From the NCBI GenBank assembly GCA_965603115.1, contig CBFDBT010000092.1, positions 1-10,350 on the forward strand: DNA of 10,350 bases, read 5' to 3'. This stretch comes from CBFDBT01 sp965603115 (GTDB taxonomy: Bacteria > Pseudomonadota > Alphaproteobacteria > Sphingomonadales > Kordiimonadaceae). A program made the translations under genes and the position numbers. The notes beneath the pieces were generated by a model, which worked only from the letters and a program-made list of their open reading frames with translations, was not told where the DNA came from and made no database searches. Positions 1-5,941 of this stretch are shown here, in pieces (position 1 is the stretch's first letter; every line of letters starts with the position of its first letter).

Positions 1-496
1 AGCGTCCGTTACTATTCGTCTTGTGGATGTTAAAACGGGACTAGTTTTCCACTCCGCGACAGGCTCAGGTGAGGCAACGACTAGCACTAAAACTGTTTTA
101 GGCGTTGGTAGTACTGCAGAATATGATGCAACACTCAATGATCGCGCTATTTCAGCAGCAATTTCAAAAGTGATTGATGAACTCGTCGGCAAACTAAAAG
201 ACAGAAAATGGCGCACAGACATTCTACAAGTTGCAAATGGTGTAGTTTATATTGCTGGCGGTAAGTCACAAGGGCTTGCCGTTGGTGACCAGTTAACAGT
301 TCTAAAGTCAGGAATGACTATTCAAAGTAATGATTCAGGTTTTGATATCACTCTGCCGCCAACAGCAGTTGCAACTATTCGCATCACTGGACTGTTTGGC
401 GAAACAGAAACAAGCGAAGGCGCTATGGCCGAAGTCATATCTGGAACAGTTGCAGATGGCCGCCCAGAAGGGCTCTATGTAGCAGAAGGGAGCTAG
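1..496 (+). CDS. CsgG-family outer-membrane protein, C-terminal part (5' end outside window)
   Basis: The reading frame is open from base 2, so the start lies upstream; the GTG at 23 is internal. The first residues (ASVTIRLVDVKTGLVF) match the late CsgG core, where a conserved strand reads 'vrlvDvkTGeV'. A helix follows (about residues 55-70 of the visible part, SAAISKVIDELVGKL). After it comes a beta-rich tail of about 90 residues (VYIAGGKSQGLAVGDQLTVL, then ATIRITGLFGET), resembling the FlgT-C-like domain that often ends CsgG/HfaB homologues. CsgG forms an oligomeric secretion channel in the outer membrane in curli systems. In this operon type its substrate is unknown, and no curli genes are visible. 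The downstream DUF4810 and GNA1162 lipoproteins support the assignment. The TAG at 494-496 is followed 3 nt later by the next ATG. Confidence 0.85.
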   Translation, partial: ASVTIRLVDVKTGLVFHSATGSGEATTSTKTVLGVGSTAEYDATLNDRAISAAISKVIDELVGKLKDRKWRTDILQVANGVVYIAGGKSQGLAVGDQLTVLKSGMTIQSNDSGFDITLPPTAVATIRITGLFGETETSEGAMAEVISGTVADGRPEGLYVAEGS

Positions 497-499
497 ATA

Positions 500-658
500 A
501 TGGAAAAAATATTTATAATTTTATCAACACTGTTCTTAGTTGGTTGCGGGCACATGCCTTCTACCGAAGTGGAGTCAACTGAGAATGATCAGTATTCTCA
601 TAAGGAGCCAACTTCTGAAGACCAAAAGAATGAATATACTGAACCAACAACTAAATAA
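500..658 (+). CDS. Small outer-membrane lipoprotein, 52 aa, unknown function
   Basis: The ATG at 500 lies 7 nt after a strong ribosome binding site, AAGGGAG (486-492), which sits inside the end of the CsgG-family gene. The 52-residue product begins MEKIFIILSTLFLVGCG: a short positive start, a hydrophobic stretch and a textbook lipobox LVGC with the lipidated Cys at residue 16. The following Gly (not Asp) predicts outer-membrane retention. The mature part, about 36 residues, is low-complexity and rich in Glu, Thr, Ser and Asn, probably disordered, with no domain I recognise. Position, spacing and Shine-Dalgarno place it in the CsgG-DUF4810-GNA1162 operon, which in my experience usually lacks this member. 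It may be a small accessory or stabilising subunit of that assembly; this is inference. Confidence 0.75.
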   Translation: MEKIFIILSTLFLVGCGHMPSTEVESTENDQYSHKEPTSEDQKNEYTEPTTK

Positions 659-678
659 TTTTTAAAGGGGAGCTACTA

Positions 679-1086
679 ATGAAAACCAAGACGTTAAAAA
701 CGACATTTCTTGTCGTATCCACTGCCCTACTGCTTGTGGCATGTGGACCTAAAGCCGAGACACTTTATAGCTGGAATGGCTATAGTAATGCAGTTTTAAC
801 CCACTATAAAGACGGCACCTCAGCCGAAGAGTTTTCTAAGAATATGGCTGTTATAGTTCTAGCAGCCGAAACTGATAATAAAATCCCTCCTGGATTGTAT
901 GCTGAATATGGCTATGCCCTTTTAGAATCTGGTCAGGATTCTGAGGCACTTATCTATTTCCAAAAAGAGCGTGATATGTGGCCAGAATCTGAAGCCTATA
1001 TGGATAATATTATATTCCGATTAACCCCAGCACTCCCTCAAACTGATGAAAGTGCCGTATCTAGCCCATCAGGAGAAAAAGAATGA
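679..1086 (+). CDS. DUF4810 domain lipoprotein
   Basis: This 135-residue protein has a signal peptide with lipobox LVAC (Cys22, followed by Gly, so outer-membrane sorting is predicted). The mature part carries the DUF4810 hallmarks: an early LYSWNGY motif (about residues 29-35), then PPGLYAEYGYALLESGQ (about 71-87), then a TPR-like helix ending in WPESEAYMDNII (about 101-112). The start is supported by AAAGGGGAG (664-672), 6 nt before ATG. The stop overlaps the next start as ATGA (1083-1086), which implies translational coupling. DUF4810 proteins are typically encoded between a CsgG-family channel and a GNA1162 lipoprotein, as here, and presumably form part of the same envelope complex. The biochemical role is unknown. 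The Ser- and Glu-rich tail (residues 118-135) looks disordered. Confidence 0.88.
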   Translation: MKTKTLKTTFLVVSTALLLVACGPKAETLYSWNGYSNAVLTHYKDGTSAEEFSKNMAVIVLAAETDNKIPPGLYAEYGYALLESGQDSEALIYFQKERDMWPESEAYMDNIIFRLTPALPQTDESAVSSPSGEKE

Positions 1087-1796
1087 ACATACTTAAAAAA
1101 TCTATAGCAGTCTGCTCATTCTTCTTAGTTGCTGCTTGTACTGGTCAACCCATTGAGCCTATTGATTACACTGCCTTTAGAGATAGTGCTCCACGCTCTA
1201 TCTTAGTGTTACCTGTTGTCAACAGCTCCAATGAAGCCGAAGCGGCAGATTTCTTCTTAACAACCGCACCCATACCTTTGGCAGAAAAAGGCTATTATGT
1301 TTTCCCTATTAATATGGTCAAAAAGAGCATGGAAAATGATGGCTTAGCCGACGCAGCCATGGTGCACGCTGCTGACCCTACTCGTGTTGGAGAGCTCTTT
1401 GGTGCTGACATGATATTGTATGTAGAGATTTTGGAATGGGATGCCAAGTACGCGCTAATTTCGTCTGGGATCAAAGTTTCCTTCAAGTACAAGTTGGTAG
1501 ATGCTAAATCAGGTGGAGACTTGTGGCATAATACCGCTACATATATTCATGATACATCTGGCAACTCAGGCAATTTGTTTGCCGACTTGATCCTCACCGC
1601 AATAACTGCAGCCGCTAACAATATGCGTTCTGATTATACAAATTTGGCAGTGAGCGCAAATAACATGGCCTTTATAACGCCAAGTAGAGGCATTCCAGCA
1701 GGTCCGCATTCACCACAATTTGGACTAGATCTCGAGGCTTTCCCTAAAACAGGGTCTGGCTGGAAAGGTGAACCTAGAGAAACTGGTAAAGAATAA
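1083..1796 (+). CDS. GNA1162/DUF799 family lipoprotein
   Basis: This 237-residue lipoprotein has its lipidation Cys at residue 19 (LVAAC) and Thr at +2, so outer-membrane sorting is predicted. The mature part matches the GNA1162 (DUF799) family: RSILVLPVVNSSNEAEAADFF (about 38-58), PLAEKGYYVFPINMV (about 65-79), an FGADMILYVEILEWDAKY segment (about 106-123) and a VDAKSGGDLW strand-turn. The family is named for a Neisseria surface antigen with a TolB-like alpha/beta fold. Its CsgG partner is related in fold, suggesting a periplasmic ring or channel assembly. It overlaps the preceding gene by ATGA, and AGGAGA (1071-1076) is its ribosome binding site. It is the last gene of the operon; the terminator follows 26 nt after the stop. 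The last 60 residues are Pro-, Gly- and Ser-rich. Confidence 0.88.
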   Translation: MNILKKSIAVCSFFLVAACTGQPIEPIDYTAFRDSAPRSILVLPVVNSSNEAEAADFFLTTAPIPLAEKGYYVFPINMVKKSMENDGLADAAMVHAADPTRVGELFGADMILYVEILEWDAKYALISSGIKVSFKYKLVDAKSGGDLWHNTATYIHDTSGNSGNLFADLILTAITAAANNMRSDYTNLAVSANNMAFITPSRGIPAGPHSPQFGLDLEAFPKTGSGWKGEPRETGKE

Positions 1797-1822
1797 TAGA
1801 GCAATACTGCTTTTACCCAATA

Positions 1823-1854
1823 AAAAGGCCGGAGGAAATTTCCTCCGGCCTTTT
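1823..1854 (+). terminator. Rho-independent terminator of the CsgG-family operon
   Basis: This is a perfect 32-nt palindrome: AAAA, a GC-rich 12-bp arm ending in AAA, then its exact mirror and TTTT. It sits 26 nt after the last operon stop. Because it is flanked by A4 and T4 it can work in both directions, so it is also a second barrier for transcripts running leftward from gatB. Confidence 0.88.
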
Positions 1855-1869
1855 GCATGCCACTCAATT

Positions 1870-1897
1870 CGTCATTGCGGCGAAGGCCGTAATCCAG
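1870..1897 (+). repeat. Short palindromic repeat, CGTCAT...ATCCAG frame
   Basis: The arms ATTGCGGC (1874-1881) and GCCGTAAT (1886-1893) pair over 8 bp with one G-T wobble around a 4-nt loop. The frame CGTCAT before and ATCCAG after recurs in several elements at 7171-7586. It lies in the convergent gap between the two operons. Confidence 0.6.
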
Positions 1898-1901
1898 TAC
1901 C

Positions 1902-1933
1902 AAAAAGAAAAAAGCCCTCGCTAAAGCGAGGAC
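1902..1933 (-). terminator. Rho-independent terminator of the gatCAB operon
   Basis: Read on the - strand, CCTCGC-TTTA-GCGAGG forms a 6-bp stem (1916-1921 with 1926-1931). It is followed by GGC and a T tract, TTTTTTCTTTTT (1913 down to 1902). It lies about 70 nt past the gatB stop, the expected place for the end of the gat transcript. Confidence 0.85.
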
Positions 1934-1942
1934 ATTTATATT

Positions 1943-1993
1943 TTCTGGACCCCGTGTCGTAATTTGATCTAACAATCAAAGCACGGGGTGACG
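1943..1993 (-). repeat. Palindromic repeat, copy A of the GTGTCG/CACGGG family
   Basis: On the - strand it begins CGTCACCCCGTG and ends CACGGGGTCCAGAA, so the two ends pair. An inner TTTGAT/ATCAAA palindrome lies inside. It is homologous to the element at 7352-7411 on the opposite strand: both carry the same TTACGACACGGG segment and the CCAGAA end, and differ by a compensatory stem change (ACCCC/GGGGT against ATCCC/GGGAT). It lies within the gatB 3' untranslated region, upstream of the terminator. Confidence 0.7.
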
Positions 1994-2003
1994 GTGTTAG
2001 GAG

Positions 2004-3491
2004 CTACCCATCAAGCTTAGGCTTCAAGAGGCCATTGACCACACCGGGGTTGGCTTTGCCGCCCGTTGCTTTCATAACTTGGCCAACAAAGAAGCCGATA
2101 AGCTTATCCTTGCCGCCACGGTATTGCTCAACTTGTCCCGGGTTGGCGGCGATCACCTCGTCAATGATACGCTCAATCTCGCCCGTGTCAGACACTTGCT
2201 TTAAGCCCTTTTCATCAACAATAACGGCCGCGCCTTTACCGCTCTTGAACATCTCTTCAAAAACATCCTTGGCAATGCGGCCTGAAATTGTGCCGTCATA
2301 AATCAGCGCCAATAGTTCAGCGCCCTGCTCGGCTGTCACAGGGCTTTCAGCTATAGTTTTTCCAGCTTTGTTCAAGGCACCAAACAGGTCACCAAGTACC
2401 CAGTTAGCAACCTTACTTGCCATGTCTTTAGCCTCTTTGCCCGTGGCTTTAACAGTTGCTGCCAGCATGGCTTCAAAGAAATTAGCAGTCTCTTTTTCCG
2501 CAACCAATACAGAAGCATTATAGTCGCTCAGCCCAAGCTCTTCGACCAAGCGTGTTCTTTTAACATCAGGTAGCTCTGGTAAAGTGGCCCTAGCGGCTTC
2601 AATGAAGTCATCATCAAATTCCACAGGCAACAGGTCTGGGCATGGGAAGTAGCGATAGTCGTGTGCTTCTTCCTTGCTACGCATAGAGCGCGTCTCACCC
2701 TTAACAGGGTCAAACAGACGTGTTTCCTGATCAATCTCGCCACCATCTTCTAAGATAGCCACCTGACGACGGGCTTCTACTTCAACCGATTGGCGCACAA
2801 AGCGCACACTATTGATGTTTTTAAGCTCGCAGCGTGTACCAAGAGGCTCGCCTGCACGGCGCACAGACACATTCACATCCGCACGCATAGAGCCTTGTTC
2901 CATGTTACCGTCACATGAGCCGATATAGCGCAAAATAGTACGGATTTTAGTAACATAAGCGCCCGCTTCTTCCGGGCTTGCCATATCAGGCTTGGAGACA
3001 ATCTCCATCAGCGCCACACCGCAGCGGTTCAAGTCGACAAAGGTTTTGCTTGGATGCTGGTCGTGCATCGACTTACCCGCATCCTGCTCAAGGTGGATGC
3101 GCTCGATACCAACATCTTTTGTGCGGCCACCTTCAAGGTCAACCGTTACAACGCCTTCACCAACGATCGGATATTTAAACTGGCTGATCTGGTAGCCTTG
3201 CGGTAAATCAGCGTAAAAATAGTTTTTACGGTCAAAAACGGAATATTTATTGATCTCCGCTTCAATCGCGAGACCTGTACGCACAGCTTGACGAATACAC
3301 TCAGCGTTAATTGTTGGCAGCATACCGGGCATAGCCGCATCCACCAGCGATACATTGTGATTAGGCTCTGCCCCAAAGGTCGTAGAAGCACCGGAAAAAA
3401 GCTTTGAGTTGGAAATGACCTGTGCGTGGATCTCTAGTCCGATCACCACTTCATAGTCGTCTTTCGCGCCTTGAATTATATATTTTGACAT
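2004..3491 (-). CDS. gatB: Asp-tRNA(Asn)/Glu-tRNA(Gln) amidotransferase subunit B
   Basis: GatB carries the kinase and tRNA-binding parts of GatCAB. The complex activates Glu or Asp mischarged on tRNA(Gln) or tRNA(Asn) with ATP and amidates it using ammonia channelled from GatA. The 495-residue product is of usual length. Visible hallmarks are VVIGLEIHAQ (residues 15-24, metal and ATP pocket), a NYFYADLPQGYQISQF block (about 91-106), IERIHLEQDAGKS (about 129-141) and LNRCGVALMEIVSKPD (about 154-169). A C-terminal YqeY-like tRNA-binding domain covers about 350-495 and ends in NPGVVNGLLKPKL. The ATG lies 3 nt after the gatA stop, and its GGAGA ribosome binding site (3498-3502) is inside gatA. 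It is last in gatC-gatA-gatB. It is intact with nothing unusual. Whether one or both tRNAs are served depends on GlnRS and AsnRS elsewhere. Confidence 0.98.
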   Translation of the reverse strand: MSKYIIQGAKDDYEVVIGLEIHAQVISNSKLFSGASTTFGAEPNHNVSLVDAAMPGMLPTINAECIRQAVRTGLAIEAEINKYSVFDRKNYFYADLPQGYQISQFKYPIVGEGVVTVDLEGGRTKDVGIERIHLEQDAGKSMHDQHPSKTFVDLNRCGVALMEIVSKPDMASPEEAGAYVTKIRTILRYIGSCDGNMEQGSMRADVNVSVRRAGEPLGTRCELKNINSVRFVRQSVEVEARRQVAILEDGGEIDQETRLFDPVKGETRSMRSKEEAHDYRYFPCPDLLPVEFDDDFIEAARATLPELPDVKRTRLVEELGLSDYNASVLVAEKETANFFEAMLAATVKATGKEAKDMASKVANWVLGDLFGALNKAGKTIAESPVTAEQGAELLALIYDGTISGRIAKDVFEEMFKSGKGAAVIVDEKGLKQVSDTGEIERIIDEVIAANPGQVEQYRGGKDKLIGFFVGQVMKATGGKANPGVVNGLLKPKLDG

Positions 3492-3494
3492 GAT

Positions 3495-4970
3495 CTATCT
3501 CCACCACTCGGTTGGGTTCGCAGCAAAGGCTGCAGCCGTTTCGAGCACGCCACCTACTTTAATCATTGTCTCTTCGTCCCACGCCTTGCCCAGCACCTGA
3601 AGTCCAAGTGGGAGCCCCGTGCTATCCAGCCCGGCTGGTACGCTCATGCCCGGAAGTCCAGCCAGTGATGCGGGCACAGTAAAGACATCGTTGAGATACA
3701 TAGCCAGTGGATCATCTGATTTTTCACCAAAGGCGAAAGCGGCAGACGGCGCTGTTGGTGTAAGAATTACATCACACTCCTCGTAGGCCGCTTTAAAATC
3801 ATTACTGATAAGCTGGCGAACCTTTTGTGCCTTAATATAATAAGCATCATAATAGCCAGCGGAGAGAACATAGGTACCGATCATGATACGGCGCTTGACC
3901 TCTTCGCCAAAGCCCGCTGCACGCGTGCTATAATACATTTCATCCAAACCGCTTTCGTCACCCTTATCGCGCAGGCCATAGCGAACACCATCGTAGCGCG
4001 CTAGGTTGGATGACGCTTCAGCGGGCGCAACAATATAATAAGCCGGCAGTGCATATTTAGTGTGCGGCAAGCTGATAGAAACAATTTCAGCGCCAGCAGC
4101 TTTCAGCCATTCAATGCCTTGCTGCCACATGGCCTCAATTTCGCTATTCATACCATCAAGATAATATTCTTTCGGAATACCCACCTTAAGACCGCGAATA
4201 TCCCCTGTGAGGGCCGCTTCAAAATTTGGAACATCCAGATGCGCTGATGTGCTGTCTTTGGCATCAAATCCGCACATAGTTTCCAGCATAATTGCACCGT
4301 CGCGTACTGTGCGCGTGATAGGACCCGCTTGGTCAAGCGAACTGGCAAAAGCCACCATACCGTAGCGAGAGCAGCGACCATATGTTGGCTTAATGCCAAC
4401 CGTGCCTGTAAAAGCGGCTGGCTGGCGAATAGAACCACCGGTATCAGACGCCGTTGCGCCCATGGCTGCAAAGCCCGCTACAGACGACACAGAGCCACCA
4501 GATGAGCCACCAGGCACCGTATCGGTATTACCGCGACGCCAGGGGTTAATCACAGGGCCATAATAAGATGTCTCGTTAGACGACCCCATGGCAAATTCAT
4601 CCATATTAAGCTTACCGAGCATTACAGCACCTTCGTTCCACAAATTTTGTGTAACCGTGCTTTCATATTGTGGAATAAAGCCATCAAGAATATGGCTACA
4701 AGCTGTGGTGCGCACATCCTTGGTGCAATAAAGGTCTTTCACACCGATTGGGATACCCGTCATGCTCGTCGCATCCCCTGCCTTGATTTTGGCATCTGCC
4801 TTATCGGCCATCTCTAATGCCAGTTCCGGCGTTTCAAGAATATAAGCATTAAGCGGCTTGGACGCACTAACAGCCGCCACATGCGCTTCGGTCAACTCTC
4901 TGGACGTGATATCGCCCTTAGCCAGCAAGTCGCGCGCTTCGGCAATAGTAACCTTTGTTAAATCCGTCAT
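3495..4970 (-). CDS. gatA: Asp-tRNA(Asn)/Glu-tRNA(Gln) amidotransferase subunit A
   Basis: GatA is the glutaminase subunit of GatCAB; it releases ammonia from glutamine and passes it to GatB. The 491-residue product belongs to the amidase-signature family with its Ser-cisSer-Lys triad. Lys78 lies in GIPIGVKDLYC. The Ser156 cis-serine is in the PGGSSGGS loop, and the nucleophile Ser180 is in SDTGGSIRQPAAF. The 24-residue spacing between the two serines matches well-studied amidases. Length and motifs are complete, so the enzyme should be active. The start codon shares one base with the gatC stop (TAATG on the - strand, 4968-4972), indicating translational coupling and stoichiometric production. 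gatB follows 3 nt after its stop. Confidence 0.98.
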   Translation of the reverse strand: MTDLTKVTIAEARDLLAKGDITSRELTEAHVAAVSASKPLNAYILETPELALEMADKADAKIKAGDATSMTGIPIGVKDLYCTKDVRTTACSHILDGFIPQYESTVTQNLWNEGAVMLGKLNMDEFAMGSSNETSYYGPVINPWRRGNTDTVPGGSSGGSVSSVAGFAAMGATASDTGGSIRQPAAFTGTVGIKPTYGRCSRYGMVAFASSLDQAGPITRTVRDGAIMLETMCGFDAKDSTSAHLDVPNFEAALTGDIRGLKVGIPKEYYLDGMNSEIEAMWQQGIEWLKAAGAEIVSISLPHTKYALPAYYIVAPAEASSNLARYDGVRYGLRDKGDESGLDEMYYSTRAAGFGEEVKRRIMIGTYVLSAGYYDAYYIKAQKVRQLISNDFKAAYEECDVILTPTAPSAAFAFGEKSDDPLAMYLNDVFTVPASLAGLPGMSVPAGLDSTGLPLGLQVLGKAWDEETMIKVGGVLETAAAFAANPTEWWR

Positions 4971-5260
4971 TATTCAATCACCTTCGGCACAGCGAAAAAG
5001 CCATATTCACCCTCGGGCGCATTGGCAAGCACGGCTTCAGGCTTATCACCATCGGTCACTTCATCTTCGCGCCAGCGCAGCTTCACATCAACCACGGAAG
5101 CCATCGGCTCAATATTGTCGGTGTCAACTTCAGCCAATTGCTCAATCCAGCCAACAATATTATTCAGCTCACCCGCAAGAGGATCAAGCTTGTCGTCTTC
5201 AATTTTTATCCGTGCCAGCCGCGCGATTTTCGCGACTGTGCTTGTGTCAATTTGTGACAT
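4970..5260 (-). CDS. gatC: Asp-tRNA(Asn)/Glu-tRNA(Gln) amidotransferase subunit C
   Basis: This 96-residue protein wraps around and stabilises GatA in the GatCAB complex. The family pattern is clear: VAKIARLARIKIEDDKL near the N terminus, ELNNIVGWIEQLAEVDTDNI (about 30-49), EPMASV (51-56) and the Arg-Glu-Asp segment WREDEVTDG (about 63-71). A C-terminal ANAPEGEYGFFAVPKVIE tail follows, the conserved region that threads along GatA. It is the first gene of the operon. An AGGA Shine-Dalgarno stands a few bases before the ATG (5258-5260). The promoter must lie within the long intergenic region upstream. The order C-A-B with 1-base overlap and a 3-nt gap is typical. Confidence 0.96.
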   Translation of the reverse strand: MSQIDTSTVAKIARLARIKIEDDKLDPLAGELNNIVGWIEQLAEVDTDNIEPMASVVDVKLRWREDEVTDGDKPEAVLANAPEGEYGFFAVPKVIE

Positions 5261-5512
5261 GGGAATTCCTAATCAATGGATTTATCAAATTTCGCCGCAC
5301 AATAGCGCCCTCGGCCCTTGCGTGCAAGGGGGATAATGGCTTTTTTACCCCAAGCAATTCACCCACCAGCCATGCTGAACTTAACGCGCTTTTCTCACAA
5401 ACCTAAAAGTGGTCGAATTTATCAAGACTCGGCGCCCAAAATTAGCTGGCAATCGCCCAATATCGAGTTTTTGAAATTATTACCTATAAAATTGAGCATT
5501 TTCTACCCTAAA
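5261..5512 (-). other. gatC upstream region with a strong hairpin; promoter uncertain
   Basis: No gene is convincing here. CCCTTG-CGTG-CAAGGG (5315-5330) is a perfect 6-bp hairpin. On the - strand, TTGCAC (5322-5327) and TATTGT (5299-5304), 17 nt apart, could be a weak gatC promoter giving a leader of about 30 nt, but each hexamer departs from consensus at several places. The part from about 5460 to 5512 is very AT-rich. Confidence 0.25.
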
Positions 5513-5544
5513 TGTGCATAATTTTGTGCATAAGCTGTGCATAA
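5513..5544 (+). promoter_or_regulatory. Three tandem DnaA-box-like 9-mers
   Basis: TGTGCATAA occurs three times in the same orientation, at 5513-5521, 5525-5533 and 5536-5544. The reverse complement, TTATGCACA, fits the DnaA-box consensus TTATNCACA at every fixed position. Start-to-start spacings of 12 and 11 nt put the copies about one helical turn apart, as expected for cooperative binding on one face. AT-rich DNA flanks both sides. This may be a DnaA-regulated promoter, a DnaA titration site or part of an origin. Another tandem-operator protein is possible. Confidence 0.55.
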
Positions 5545-5574
5545 CAAAATTATTTTCTAAAATTTGATAAAAAG

Positions 5575-5615
5575 TTGACTCAAATCAATGATTTTTTCCA
5601 ATTTTATGCTAGGCT
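5575..5615 (+). promoter_or_regulatory. FNR/FixK-like box and candidate promoter of the downstream RNA
   Basis: TTGAC-TCAA-ATCAA (5575-5588) matches the FNR/FixK/FnrL dyad TTGAY-N4-RTCAA. Downstream, TATGCTAGGCT (5605-5615) offers two weak -10 hexamers. TAGGCT (5610-5615) would put the box centre near -40, close to a class II activator position; TATGCT (5605-5610) would put it near -35. There is no good -35 hexamer at 16-18 nt, consistent with an activator-dependent promoter. The box fits are visible; the regulator is inferred. Confidence 0.4.
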
Positions 5616-5616
5616 C

Positions 5617-5920
5617 TAATTGTTCAGCAAGGAGTGAGATATAAGAACTCTAGCCGGAAGTATTCCTCGGAATATGGAAGGAAAGCCTGAAATATCCGAA
5701 AGGGTGTGGAAGGTGAGCCTGAAGTGTCCGAAAGGATGTGGAAGGAAAGCCTGAAATACTCGAAAGGGTATAGATGGGATGAACCTGGAGGCCCTTCGGG
5801 GTGTGATGGGGGAGTTAGGGATTATAGATTGTGATGATAAGTTGAACCAGGACCCGTAGCCGTCAATCATTTGAAAGAGACTTGTCTCAAGTAAAATGTG
5901 CGAAGACTGCGGGTTTTCCT
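5617..5920 (+). ncRNA. Candidate structured RNA with tandem GNRA-capped hairpins
   Basis: No coding frame is supported, yet the + strand folds repeatedly. The stems are: UAUUC-CUCG-GAAUA (5661-5674); AUAUCC-GAAA-GGGUGU (5692-5707); GUGUCC-GAAA-GGAUGU (5724-5739); AUACUC-GAAA-GGGUAU (5756-5771); GCCC-UUCG-GGGU (5791-5802). In the three middle hairpins almost every stem position varies while pairing is kept (U-G, U-A, C-G at one position), which indicates selection on structure. A 3' domain may close with AGGACCCG (5849-5856) on CGGG-ttt-UCCU (5910-5920), holding GUC/GAC and GAGA-CUUG-UCUC (5877-5888). It starts after the AT-rich promoter-like region and runs convergent to rsgA. I could not match it to RNase P RNA, tmRNA, SRP RNA or 6S RNA. 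The ends are approximate, and no classic terminator follows. It could instead be a 5'-untranslated or pseudogenised repeat region. Confidence 0.5.
5675..5803 (+). repeat. Four-unit tandem repeat of 32 nt (fourth unit 33 nt, diverged)
   Basis: The units are 5675-5706, 5707-5738, 5739-5770 and 5771-5803. The first three share TGGAAGG, AGCCTGAA and TCGAAAGG-type blocks with few substitutions; the fourth keeps only the outline. Each holds a possible small stem AGG-N4-CCU followed by the 6-bp GAAA hairpin. The 32-nt period is not a multiple of three, which argues against a coding repeat. The run is purine-rich, with many GGA triplets. Confidence 0.75.
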
Positions 5921-5923
5921 ATT

Positions 5924-5940
5924 GGGGCGTAGACTGCCCC
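5924..5940. other. GC hairpin between candidate RNA and rsgA
   Basis: GGGGC (5924-5928) pairs with GCCCC (5936-5940) around a 7-nt loop, one base beyond the rsgA stop. There is no T tract on either side, so it is not a standard terminator. It may protect the 3' end of either converging transcript. Confidence 0.35.
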
Positions 5941-5941
5941 C

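Noticed and set aside
1768..1962. Open frame running from the end of the GNA1162 gene through the terminator
   Set aside because: It reads through the terminator palindrome and a repeat and has no supported start.
5318..5521. A 67-codon + strand open frame between gatC and the DnaA-like boxes
   Set aside because: It has a non-ATG start, no ribosome binding site and low-complexity sequence of no recognisable type, and it crosses the hairpin and the AT-rich regulatory region.
5583..5595. IHF site (AATCAA-TGAT-TTT)
   Set aside because: It misses the last consensus base, overlaps the better-fitting FNR/FixK dyad, and IHF matches are frequent in AT-rich DNA.
5675..5803. CRISPR array
   Set aside because: The units are contiguous, with no unique spacers, and diverge along the whole unit; no cas gene is nearby.
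5616..5870. An 84-codon open frame on the - strand across the 32-nt tandem repeat
   Set aside because: The repeat period is not a multiple of three, so a protein repeat would change frame each unit; no Shine-Dalgarno is seen, and the + strand shows stem covariation instead.
5617..5940. RNase P RNA, tmRNA, SRP RNA or 6S RNA
   Set aside because: The conserved strings I know for these RNAs are absent (for example the P-RNA GAGGAAAGUCC block and the tmRNA 5' end), and a 32-nt repeat array is not a feature of any of them.
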